From positions 123,492,467 through 123,556,466 of the forward strand of contig CM041084.1 of assembly GCA_023079485.1 (NCBI GenBank): DNA of 64,000 nucleotides. Reading direction: 5' to 3'. Each line of letters opens with the position of its first letter. Within the stretch, counting starts at the first letter, position 1. A program made the position numbers and the translations under genes. Of the stretch, positions 39,331 through 48,200 are shown piece after piece. A model generated the notes under the pieces. That model was not told the DNA's origin, made no database searches, and saw only the letters and a program-made list of their open reading frames with translations. The DNA comes from Archilochus colubris (taxonomy: Eukaryota; Chordata; Aves; Apodiformes; Trochilidae).

Positions 39331-39438
39331 TTGAAGAGGGACATAGTTTAATGGTGGACTTGGCAGTGTTGGCTTAATGGTTGGCCTCAACAATCACAGA
39401 GGTCTTTTTCAACTAAAACTGTTCTATGACTCTATGAT

Positions 39439-42189
39439 TTTTAGCAGATGGTACATATAGAAAAGATCTTTAAGCACAGAAGTCTTATTGATCTCACATC
39501 TGATATCTGATACAAGCACAGTCTTAGGATAAGGAGAAGACAAAATGAGGGATACAAAGTATATTTTTCACAAGGCAGTATGTCAACTCTGATGGTCACA
39601 GAACAGAGTTGAACTGAATATTTTGGTTTGCACCTCTTGTTCCACAAGTAAATTATTTTTGCTTTGAGCTAAATGTATATTCATTGAATATACAGAAGGA
39701 AGAAGGTTCCTGTGAAAAAGTATAGTTGTGGGAAATATACTTTTTGCTTTAAAACCAGCTTTAAATGAAAACCTTCAGATAGTCATACTGGTTTACTGTT
39801 TGCTTTTTCATAATTTTTAATATTTTAACCTGCAATGTGAATTTATGTCGTCACAGACATTGATTTTTCTTTTTAATGTATTTGAGAGTTCTATCTAACT
39901 GAGAGTATTATGTTAAAGACGGAATCTGAAAAGTTACCAAAAGACTCAGCAGGTCTTTTGAATAGTGGTTTGCTCACTAAAACTAAGATAAAGTTAAGAT
40001 GTGACCAAAAGTAAATTAAAAGCTCCTTATTTTTAAGTTAGTTTAACATATTTATTCTGAAAATTGTTTTCTGCATATAGTAGAAATGGGGAAAACTTTA
40101 TTGTCCATTCCAAACTAAGATATGTTTAGAACTTTACTTGAACACCTCCAAAATACCAAGAAAAAACTTGTTTATGCATATAAAGTTTTGGTGTCAGGTG
40201 TACTGATGGGTGATTACAGATTTCACTCTGTCAGATATTTTGAATATTATTATGATATGGATATGAATAATATGATTGTTATTCAGAAGACATTTCTATG
40301 TGCCTTTTTGATTGCTGCACATGATGATGGCAGACACCATCGTACTGTTCACGACAATGAGATGTACCTTACAGGTGGGATTAATATAGTTTAGTATATG
40401 CAGTTGCCTTAAATTTTTAATTAGTCTTGGTCACATCCATTTTGGGAATATTTGTGCTATCAATTGCTTTCATATTGGTAGCAACAGTTGTTTTGCTCCC
40501 TTGTTACTATCTTTTTTCTTAAATAGGTACTGGTATTTTTTGAGAAAGCAAGTGATATTTTAGAATCTCACAATAAACTCTAAAAGTATAGATTTCACAG
40601 ATTCCATCAACTTGAAAATTAGTAGTCCTTCCCTCTTCACAAAAGAGAGCTTACAGCTGTCCCATTTATCTTTTCTTGGGCCCATGAAAAATAAACAGAA
40701 ATGTTTTATTCATGATTTCTGCATTTAAAAGCAAATATTTTCTCTTACAAATTTTGTAATTTTAAAATTGCATTTAAATTCCAAATTTTTAGGAATGCTG
40801 GTTCTTTTCCTGCATTGTTTTTTCTACTTTTTTTTTTCTCCACAGCACATTTGAAGTATAATTCTCATTACTTTCCACACAACTCCCATGAAGAGAGATT
40901 TTTATCTGTTATTACAGAACACAGATTTCTCGAGTGTCTTCATGTGTTAATCTGAAGAAGAACTGGAGCAACTATGTCAGTCTGTGTATATAGCTAGTAA
41001 TTTTCTAAACCCTGATTTTCATAGCTTTAAGGATATCACCATTAAAACTCATTGCACACATGGACATACATGCACACACACACAGAATCTAGATTCTCAC
41101 ATGTAATTGTAAATTCCAGTAAGGTGGGTGCTGTGGAAGAGCCATTTTAAGGGATAAAAACCACTCTCCCATTATAATAACTGTTTAATTCCAGTTTCCA
41201 TGGAAATATTTTTGAAGGGAAAAACTCCCTAAATAACTGCCACTGGCTACTTAAAGGTAATGGAAAATGTCATGCATGAAATTATAAAATGGACAGAAAC
41301 AGTTACAAACCTGACAAAATTACTTGAGTGAGTTATTTGAAATAACATGCAAATTATATTTTAGGGGGGAAAACAGTAAAGCAGAAATAAAAAAGAAATC
41401 CTAAAAATTTTCCTGTGTGCACAATAAACAGGACTTTAGGGTGCGTCAAGATCTTTCACAGAGCCATTTCTGAAAAGACTCGTGGACTGTCTATCTGGTA
41501 AATAATAATACAGGGTTTGTATGTTTTGTGGCTAATATTAACATTAAATTAATGAACAACCTCTATTTTGTGTTTTATTCACTTGTTTAATATATATGCT
41601 AAAGATCTTAGTCTTCAATAATTATTTGGAAAAGCATAACTATTTGGTTTACCAGCATTAATCATAAGCTGTCAGTTTAAGTAAAAAAGACTGTTTGATG
41701 GCTCTATCATGGGGTTCCCATGATCATAGTTTTTCAGAAAAGCTTATATTTGTAATTTCAAATGAGTTTTAATATTTTAATTCCTATAATGTTAGCTGGA
41801 TATTTTTGTTCTTTCACTTAGATGTTTTGCTATTAAACTTAAGTTATTATGGAGCGTTTTAAACCATGCAGTTATTTTGCTCTGTATAATAGGAGTGATT
41901 TTACTTCTGTCAGATATTCATAGAGTTTTGAGTTCCTTAGGTGTAAAAAGCTCGAACACATGGCATAGGATTAATATGAGTTAACTCCAGTGATTTGTAC
42001 AGATGAAAACACGAAAAAATCAACTCTTGAAAAAGCCTAATACTGACATCTTGATGAAACAGTGGTTCAGAGGACAACAACATGGTCTAAGTCTCTGCTT
42101 TTGAAACCAGACATCTATACAACAGTGCTTAACAAATTAATTTCTCAGCAAAGTTATGTTACTGAGAAAACTTAGTTCTATTTGTTTGT
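39439..42189. other. AT-rich sequence without recognisable genes
   Basis: Spacer between two CR1 elements. A 90-codon frame at 40122-40394 ends near an AG|GTGGGA donor-like site and keeps a few CpGs, but has no recognisable family. A short CA run lies near 41.07 kb. Confidence 0.5.
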
Positions 42190-42276
42190 CATAGAATCAT
42201 AGAATCATAGAATTGGCTGGGTTGGAAGGGACCTCAGAGATCATCGAGTCCAATCCTTGAACCACCGTTGTGGTTG

Positions 42277-43623
42277 CTAGAATATGGCACTGAGTGCCAC
42301 ATCCAGTCTCTTTTTAAATATCTCCAGGGACGGAGAATCCACTACTTCCTGGGACAGCCCATTCCAATGCTTGATCACCCTCTCAGTAAAGAAATTCTTT
42401 CTAATATCCAACCTAAACCTCCCCTGGCACAACTTAAGACCATGCCCTCTTGTCTTGTTGAAAGTTATATGGCAAAAGAGACCAACCCCCACCTGGCTAC
42501 AACCTCCTTTCAGGGAGTTGTAGAGAGCGATGAGGTCTCCCCTGAGCTGTCTCTTCTTTAGGCTGAACACCCCCAGCTCCCTCAACCTCTCCTCATAGGG
42601 TCTGTGCTCGAGTCCCTTCACCAGCCTGGTTGCCCTCCTTTGGACCTGCTCCAGGACCTCAATATACTTCCTAAACTGAGGGGCCCAGAACTGGACACGG
42701 TACTCGAGGTGTGGCCTCACCAGGGCTGAGTACAGGGGCAGAATCACTTCCTTGGACCTGCTGGCGACGCTGTTCCGGATACAGGCCAGGATGCCATTGG
42801 CCTTCTTGGCCACCTGGGCACACTGCTGGCTCATGTTCAGCTTCCTGTCAATCCAGGCTCCCAGGTCCCTTTCTGCCTGGCTGCTCTCCAGCCACTCTGT
42901 CCCCAGCCTGTAGCGCTGCATGGGGTTGTTGTGGCCAAAGTGCAGGACCCGGCCCTTGGCCATGTTAAACCTCATCCCATTGGAATCAGCCCAACTCTCC
43001 AGTCTGTCCAGGTCCCTCTGCAGAGCCCTCCTGCCTTCCAGGTGATCGACACTTCCCCCCAGCTTAGTGTCGTCTGCGAATTTGCTGATGATGGACTCAA
43101 TCCCCTCATCTAAATCATCTAAATCATCTAAATCATCAATGAAGATATTGAACAGAACTGGGCCCAACACTGATCCCTGGGGGACACCACTAGTGACCGG
43201 CTGCCAACTGGATGCAGCCCCGTTCGGCACCACTCTCTGGGCCCGGCCCTCCAGCCAGTTCCTAACCCAGCACAGGGTGCTCCTGTCGAAGCTGCGGACT
43301 GACAGCTTTTTCAGGAGGATGCTGTGGGAGATGGTGTCAAACGCTTTGCTGAAGTCCAGGTACACCACATCCACAACCTTCCCCTCATCCACCAGTCGGG
43401 TCACCTGATCATAAAAGGAGATCAAGTTGGTCAGGCATGACCTGCCCTTTCTAAACCCGTGCTGGCTGGGTCTGATCCCTTGCCCATCCTGCAGGTGCTG
43501 TGTGATTGCACTGAGGATGATCTGTTCCATGACCCTGCCAGGCACTGAGGTCAGGCTGACGGGCCTGTAGTTTCCTGGGTCCTTTTTCCGGCCCTTTTTG
43601 TGGATTGGCGTGACATTCGCCAA
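42277..43623 (-). CDS. CR1 ORF2 C-terminal part: reverse transcriptase and post-RT domain (448 codons, truncated)
   Basis: In an active element this protein copies CR1 RNA into DNA at the nicked target. RT motifs in order are NYRPVSLTS (residues 18-26), [12 protein letters not shown] (56-67), motif [11 protein letters not shown] with Asp90, motif [14 protein letters not shown] (146-158) and motif C FADD with Asp184 and Asp185. All three catalytic Asp residues are present. The post-RT region follows ([55 protein letters not shown]), ending in [16 protein letters not shown]. The endonuclease and RT N-terminus are missing, so the ATG used here is only the first in-frame Met and no natural start remains. 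[10 protein letters not shown] repeat at residues 163-171 is unusual. It is coding in appearance but probably not expressed. Confidence 0.9.
   Translation of the reverse strand: MANVTPIHKKGRKKDPGNYRPVSLTSVPGRVMEQIILSAITQHLQDGQGIRPSQHGFRKGRSCLTNLISFYDQVTRLVDEGKVVDVVYLDFSKAFDTISHSILLKKLSVRSFDRSTLCWVRNWLEGRAQRVVPNGAASSWQPVTSGVPQGSVLGPVLFNIFIDDLDDLDDLDEGIESIISKFADDTKLGGSVDHLEGRRALQRDLDRLESWADSNGMRFNMAKGRVLHFGHNNPMQRYRLGTEWLESSQAERDLGAWIDRKLNMSQQCAQVAKKANGILACIRNSVASRSKEVILPLYSALVRPHLEYRVQFWAPQFRKYIEVLEQVQRRATRLVKGLEHRPYEERLRELGVFSLKKRQLRGDLIALYNSLKGGCSQVGVGLFCHITFNKTRGHGLKLCQGRFRLDIRKNFFTERVIKHWNGLSQEVVDSPSLEIFKKRLDVALSAIF
43111..43137 (-). repeat. Three perfect in-frame 9-bp repeats inside RT
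   Basis: TAAATCATC (plus strand) occurs three times head to tail and encodes DDL three times on the minus strand, between motif B and the FADD motif. The copy at 7497-8607 has FINDLVSGTE at this place, so the array appears to add about six residues while keeping the frame. Confidence 0.9.
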
Positions 43624-43650
43624 CTTCCAGTCATCTGGGATGTCCCTGGG

Positions 43651-44402
43651 ATGTCACTGTAACAAATCGTAGGTTTATAGTCAATTTTTTAGGGTAAGCT
43701 AGGTTCTGTCAACCTTTGACCAAGCCAGCAGAAATGCTGAGCTCCAAGGTCTCAGGTGCCTGCATACACCTCTACAAACAGAGATGGCCAGAGATGCTGA
43801 TCAGCACCACAGTGTGCGATGCCTTTGCCTGCACTCAGATAAACACCAACAACAGTCCCATAACTGTAAGCATGGGAGTCCTCTTCCCACCCGTGTTCTC
43901 ACCTGATTGGGATGGATGCTTACTTTTGGCACTTGTATGGTCTCTCTCCAGCCACAGGCACACCCATGTTTGCATATCTTTTGATATTAGCATGGGATCT
44001 AAGACTGCTTAATTCCCACTGTCAGATCCTAGATTTGCATCAGTCCTAGGATGAGAGCTCAGTCAGTCCCCCTCTACTCACTGGCGAATTCAGCTACAGC
44101 TGTGAATTGTGCACCCACCCAAACAAAGAGGGCAAAGTAAGATGGAGCAGAGAGAGCTGCGGAAGGAGTTTAACAAGAAAGCAGAACAACAGTGTTGAAG
44201 AGACAACATCTCTGTCTCTGTCTGTAGCCAGACAGGTCTACTGATACTATACCCTTTTACCCTCCCATTTCCACTCCACTTTCTCAGAATTGTTGCACCC
44301 CATCCAATTTGTTCTTTCACCTCTTCTTAGGAGACAAAATAATATGAAAAAGCATGTGGCTCAAGATAAGACAGGTAGGTATCTTGCTTTGTACTCTAAC
44401 AG
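43651..44402. other. Moderate-GC spacer, possible degenerate repeat
   Basis: Richer in GC than the general background and lying between a CR1 and an LTR-like repeat. TGTAACA occurs at both ends (about 43657 and 44403) in direct orientation. It may be internal sequence or a second LTR of the neighbouring retroviral element, but I find no recognisable gag, pol or env residues. Confidence 0.35.
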
Positions 44403-45192
44403 GTGTAACAGCCCCAACTATTTCATTTAATTTATTAATTTATTAAATTTATTTTATTTATAAATTTATTAACAATAAAAAATAGAGTAGGATAGTAAGA
44501 AACAAAGACAAAATTAAAAGCACCTTTCCTGTCTCCCTTCCTTCTACCCAGGTTCAGCTTCACTCCTTTGTTCCCAGCACCTCTGTTTCTTCTCCCTAAG
44601 AAGCCCTCCAGCTGGAATCCAGCATGGGTCCTTTCCACAGGTTGCAGTCCTTCAGAAACAAGTAACTCCAGTGTGGATCCTCTGTAAGTCAGATGTCCTG
44701 CCAGAAAACCTGATCCTGCATGTGATCCACTCCAGTGACTGACCTTCTGTAGGTGCTCCATGGGCTGAAGTTTACTTTGGGCACCTCCATATGCTCTGGT
44801 GTGGGTCGTCCATGGAATGCAGTGTAAATATATTCACTACAGTCTTCTCCACAGGCTGCAAGAGAATCTCTTCTCTGCCACCTGGAGCATCTCCTCCACC
44901 TCCTTCTTTTCTCCCCTTGATATATACAGGGCTGTTTCCCTCATATTTTTTATCTCACTCCTCTCTCATAACAGCTACCCAGCAGTTTTTACCCTCTCTT
45001 AGATTTATTTTCCCAGAGGTGTCACTAGGTGTCACTAGGCTGAGGGGCTCAGCTATACCCTGTAGCTGGTGTGCTGGAGGTGGCTGGAACTGGCTGTGTC
45101 CAGCACATTGCAGTCCAGGCCCCTGCTCACAGAGGATTCCTTGTGGCTCCTTCCACCACCTGGGTACTGACACCTCATACAGCAACTTACAA
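44403..45192 (-). mobile_element. LTR-like avian repeat, minus strand
   Basis: The block starts TGTAACAGCC and ends ACTTACA on the plus strand, so TGTAA/TTACA would be a 5-bp terminal inverted repeat. Inside, degenerate units of about 30-45 bases recur ('ctccagtgtggatcc', 'gctctggtgtgggtc' and similar, with 'ccacaggttgcag'/'ccacaggctgcaag'), from about 44610 to 44890. The whole resembles a class of bird LTRs with internal 'gcgtgggtcc' repeats that I associate with endogenous retroviruses read on the minus strand. An AT-rich block at 44425-44475 would be near its 3' end. No target-site duplication was found, so the ends are tentative. Confidence 0.5.
45019..45038. repeat. Two perfect copies of a 10-bp unit
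   Basis: GGTGTCACTA is repeated head to tail within the LTR-like element. Confidence 0.85.
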
Positions 45193-45950
45193 AAAATAGT
45201 AGTCAAAAAGTAGTTTAGAATTGTCCTCCTTGGTTAATCGGAATCTTTCTTTCTCAGTATTTATTAAATGTGTGCAATCCGAGTGATAATTCATTAAGAA
45301 ATCACAAAATCTCATATCTTTCTTGCACAGATGGTGAGAAAATTAATGAGGATTATTGACCTTAGTTTACTTTCACGGAACTTTCAGTACTGAATAACAG
45401 CTAAAATTATTCAACAGATGAATAGAATTTCATTCAATTGCAAAACCCCTTGGAATACTCGCCATGCTTTTAAAACACATAAAACATTAATTAAAAGAAA
45501 ACCCACTCTATGGAGTAAGGAAATATTGTGCTTACCTCAGGTCTACTTACATTAATAACATGTCCTTAAAATATGAAAAAAATGTTGAGTTAAAAATTAA
45601 TTCAGAATTAAATCATAAACCGTAAAATAGCATTCCAAAACACTAGAGGGACAGATAATCTTGTTATATAAATGTATACATGCATAATTTTATTTGCATC
45701 AGTTGAAAACCTCTTTCTAGATATCCAAAACTTTTGAGTAGACAGAACAGATATTTGGAATAGGAACACATTGGATGGACTAGTAAAGATGTTGCTAATG
45801 AATGTGTGATGTTTTTGTTTTGTTTTTTGTGTTTTGTTTTGGTTTGTTTTTGAAGTCACTCTTCTAACTAAAGGAAACTGAAAAACTCTTTTATAGTTAA
45901 AACAAAACATTTTTTCTGTAAACATATTGAAACAAATAAACATTTTTTTG
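45193..45950. other. AT-rich spacer with a G/T-rich tract
   Basis: No gene is recognised. The part at about 45803-45853 is a GTTTT-type low-complexity tract. Confidence 0.55.
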
Positions 45951-46667
45951 GCCTGGACAAGAGGTATGTGAAGTGGGTGGGGAACTGTCTGGCAGACTGG
46001 ACCCAGAGGGCAATAGTAAATAGTTCATCCTCCAACTGGCAATGGGTCAGAAATAGAGTCCCCTACGGATCAATATTGGGCTTGATGATGTTTAACACTT
46101 TCATTAGCAAACTGGATAATGGAATTGTTTGCTGATGACACACTGATGAGTTGAGAGGCTGACAACCCAGAAGGCAGAGCCACCCTCCAGGATGACTTAG
46201 ACAGACCAAAGAGGTGGGCTGCCAGGAACTTAATGAAATTCAATGTAAAGGATTGCAACACATATTGGGAACACATAAGAAGGCAGCTCAGAATGATCTG
46301 GTCTGCTTGGCTAGAGAGCAGCCTTGTGGAAAGGCACCTGGGGGTCTTGCTGGACAACAGACTCAGTATGAACAAAGTGTGCAGCAGCTTCAAAGACAAC
46401 CAACAAGAGCAGCACCAGCAGAGACAAAGAAGTCATCATTCAATCCACACTACTTGGTGCTTGTTAGATAGCACCTAGAGTATTGCATGCAGTTTTGGTA
46501 CCCCCTGTACAAAAATTATGCAGACAGGATGGAGAGAGTCAGGAGAAGAGCAACAAGGATGATCAGAGGACTGGAACCATATGAGGAGAGGCTGAGAACA
46601 CTGGGTCTGTTAAGCCTTGAGAAGAAAAGGCTTAGGGGAGACCTTATTACAATGCTCAGGGGTATTT
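45951..46667 (+). mobile_element. Old, divergent CR1 LINE fragment, plus strand
   Basis: This CR1 runs from RT motif B to the post-RT domain and lacks both the 5' part and the 3' tail. It differs clearly from the 42 kb and 47 kb copies. For example it reads [29 protein letters not shown] where those have QFWAPQFRK and similar. It is broken by several frameshifts and is not followed by an ATTCTATG tail. It belongs to a different, probably older CR1 branch. Confidence 0.85.
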
Positions 46668-46669
46668 AA
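46070..46669 (+). pseudogene. Divergent CR1 reverse transcriptase remnant
   Basis: The catalytic FADDT motif is still readable at 46128-46142, with both Asp codons intact, preceded by a decayed motif B (about 46055-46080, S-I-L-G-L). Further pieces appear in different frames: ERHLGVLLDNRLSMNKV near 46330, then [36 protein letters not shown] at 46540-46650. The deletions and frame changes make it inactive. Confidence 0.8.
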
Positions 46670-47258
46670 AGCTTTCCAGCTGTTCCTTCTGAAGCTTATT
46701 AGAACAAAGATATGCCTAATGAAAAAACTCTTGAAGACAATTGTGAAGTTATATAATACAATCTCTGTAAGAAGAGCTATTGACCAAACCCCCCCCACAT
46801 TTAGGAACAGCTAACGATTTAGCATGCCCCCAAAAGAAGCATTCATCCACTTAATATGACATTAAAGCTTAAGTACTGACCATGACATAAAAAACCCCAA
46901 AAACGCAACCTGAGGGCTGACGGCTATTTTAGCATCATTTATTTGGTCTTTCATGTTTGATTGTTCATGTGCTTGTTTTAGTGGGCAGATACTCCACATT
47001 TTAAAGTCATTCAAAATTGGTGTATGCCAGTGGCAGTCAGGCTACCCTTTAGAAACAAAACTTGTTTTTTCTCTTTCTCTTCTTCCCACACTCTCTATCT
47101 TTTGTAATATATTCCCTACTTTCTGCTGTTTTTAAGACATTTTTTTAAATGGCTTAAAAATTTACTCTTTCTTAATTGGAAAAGTGCCTTAGAAAGTATG
47201 AACATGGAGAAAGAGTAAGAAATGTTTCAAATGGATCAGCTCTAGTGGTGGTTATAAT
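46668..47258. other. Spacer without recognisable genes
   Basis: AT-rich sequence between two CR1 fragments, with a CCCCCCC run at about 46790. Nothing is recognised in it. Confidence 0.55.
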
Positions 47259-48030
47259 CATAGAATCATAGAATCATAGAATTGGCTGGGTTGGAAGGGA
47301 CCTCAGAGATCATCGAGTCCAACCCTTGAACCACCGTTGCGGTTGCTAGACCATGGCACTGAGTGCCACATCAAGTCTTTTTTTAAATATCTACAGGGAC
47401 GGAGAATCCACCACTTCAGTGGGCAGCCCATTCCAATGACGGATCACTCTTTCCGTAAAGAAATTCTTTCTAATATCTAACCTAAACTTCCCCTGGCACA
47501 ACTTAAGTCCATGCCCTCTTGTCTTGTTGAAAGTCGTTTGGTAAAAGAGCCCAACCCCCACCTGGCTACAGCCTCCTTTCAGGTAGTTGTAGAGAGCGAT
47601 GAGATCTCCCCTGAGCCGCCTCTTCTTTAGGCTGAACAACCCCAGTTCTCTCAGCCTCTCCTCGTAGGGTCTATGCTCGAGTCCCTTCACCAGCCTGGTT
47701 GCCCTCCTTTGGACCTGCTCCAGCACCTCAATATCCTTCCTGAACTGGGGGGCCCAGAACTGGACACAGTACTCAAGGTGTGGCCTCACGAGGGTTGAGT
47801 ACAGGGGCAGAATCACCTCCCTGGACCTGCTGGCAACGCTGCTCCGGATACAGGCCAGGATGCCATTGGCTTTCTTGGCCACCTGGGCACACTGCTGGCT
47901 CATGTTCAGCTTCTTGTCGATCCAGACTCCCAGGTCCTTTTCTGCCTGGCTGCTCTCCAGCCACTCTGTCCCCAGCCTGTAGCGCTGCATGGGGTTGTTG
48001 TGGCCAAAGTGCAGGACCCGGCACTTGGCC
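47259..48030 (-). mobile_element. Young CR1 LINE, 5'-truncated, minus strand
   Basis: Three exact ATTCTATG octamers (plus strand CATAGAAT from 47259) mark the 3' end. The sequence matches the copy at 42190 base for base over long stretches, so both belong to one subfamily. It is truncated at 48030, just after the RT palm. TATAAT occurs immediately outside the 3' end (47253-47258) and again just outside the 5' end (48037-48042), which may be a short target duplication or chance. Confidence 0.94.
47388..47990 (-). pseudogene. CR1 ORF2 post-RT domain with a nonsense codon
   Basis: The frame starts at [20 protein letters not shown] and keeps the post-RT motifs [34 protein letters not shown] and [21 protein letters not shown]. 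It ends at a TAG (47388-47390) after VVDSPSL, where the 42 kb copy continues with a GAG codon (SLEIFKK). One base change therefore removes about 16 terminal residues. The RT motifs are absent because of the 5' truncation. Confidence 0.88.
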
Positions 48031-48140
48031 GTATCCTATAATAAGGATAGGGATAAGAAAACAAAAAGACCATATATTTATACATTGTCCAACTATATGT
48101 ACCAAAAATCTCATCCAATCACAGAAGAGTAGAATGTTTT

Positions 48141-48200
48141 GGGGTTTGTTCTGGGTTTTGTTTTGCTTTGTTTTGCTTTTTGTTTTCTTTTGTTATTTCT
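48141..48200. repeat. GTTTT-type low-complexity tract
   Basis: G/T-rich sequence with GTTTTGTTTTGCTTT units. Confidence 0.75.

Larger units (their letters stand above)
36899..39438 (+). mobile_element. Old CR1 LINE, unusually 5'-extended, internally deleted
   Basis: This is the only copy in the window that reaches into CR1 ORF1. From left to right it holds an ORF1 C-terminal esterase region with its stop (to 37373), an inter-ORF stretch, the endonuclease (about 37640-38300), the linker between endonuclease and RT with traces near 38540 and 38870, and the first part of RT (about 39050-39320). It then jumps at about 39335 straight to the CR1 3' tail, which ends GTTCTATGACTCTATGA at 39438. The palm motifs and the whole post-RT domain are therefore deleted. 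Many stops and frameshifts show great age. The left edge is uncertain by about 100 bases. Confidence 0.88.
42190..43650 (-). mobile_element. Well-preserved CR1 LINE, 5'-truncated, minus strand
   Basis: Read on the minus strand it starts at about 43650 within the RT fingers and runs through RT and the post-RT domain. It ends with a short 3' UTR and three exact tandem copies of the CR1 terminal octamer ATTCTATG (plus strand CATAGAAT, from 42190). At about 1.46 kb it is short of the roughly 4.5 kb of a full CR1, as expected from incomplete reverse transcription. The open frame is unbroken, which marks it as one of the youngest insertions here. The copy at 47259-48030 is a close relative in the same orientation. 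I do not see a clear target-site duplication, and CR1 often makes none. Confidence 0.95.

Noticed and set aside
40122..40394. A 90-codon frame ending near a donor-like AG|GTGGGA
   Set aside because: It has no family resemblance, the acceptor side has no pyrimidine tract, and one such frame is expected by chance in 64 kb.
42268..43408. Plus-strand open frames over the 42-43 kb CR1
   Set aside because: They are antisense shadows of the CR1 reverse transcriptase. Their Pro/Ser/Ala-rich residues come from reading its GC-rich sequence backwards.
44791..45213. A 140-codon plus-strand frame
   Set aside because: It lies inside the multicopy-looking LTR-like repeat and consists of Ser/Pro/Phe-rich residues with no domain.
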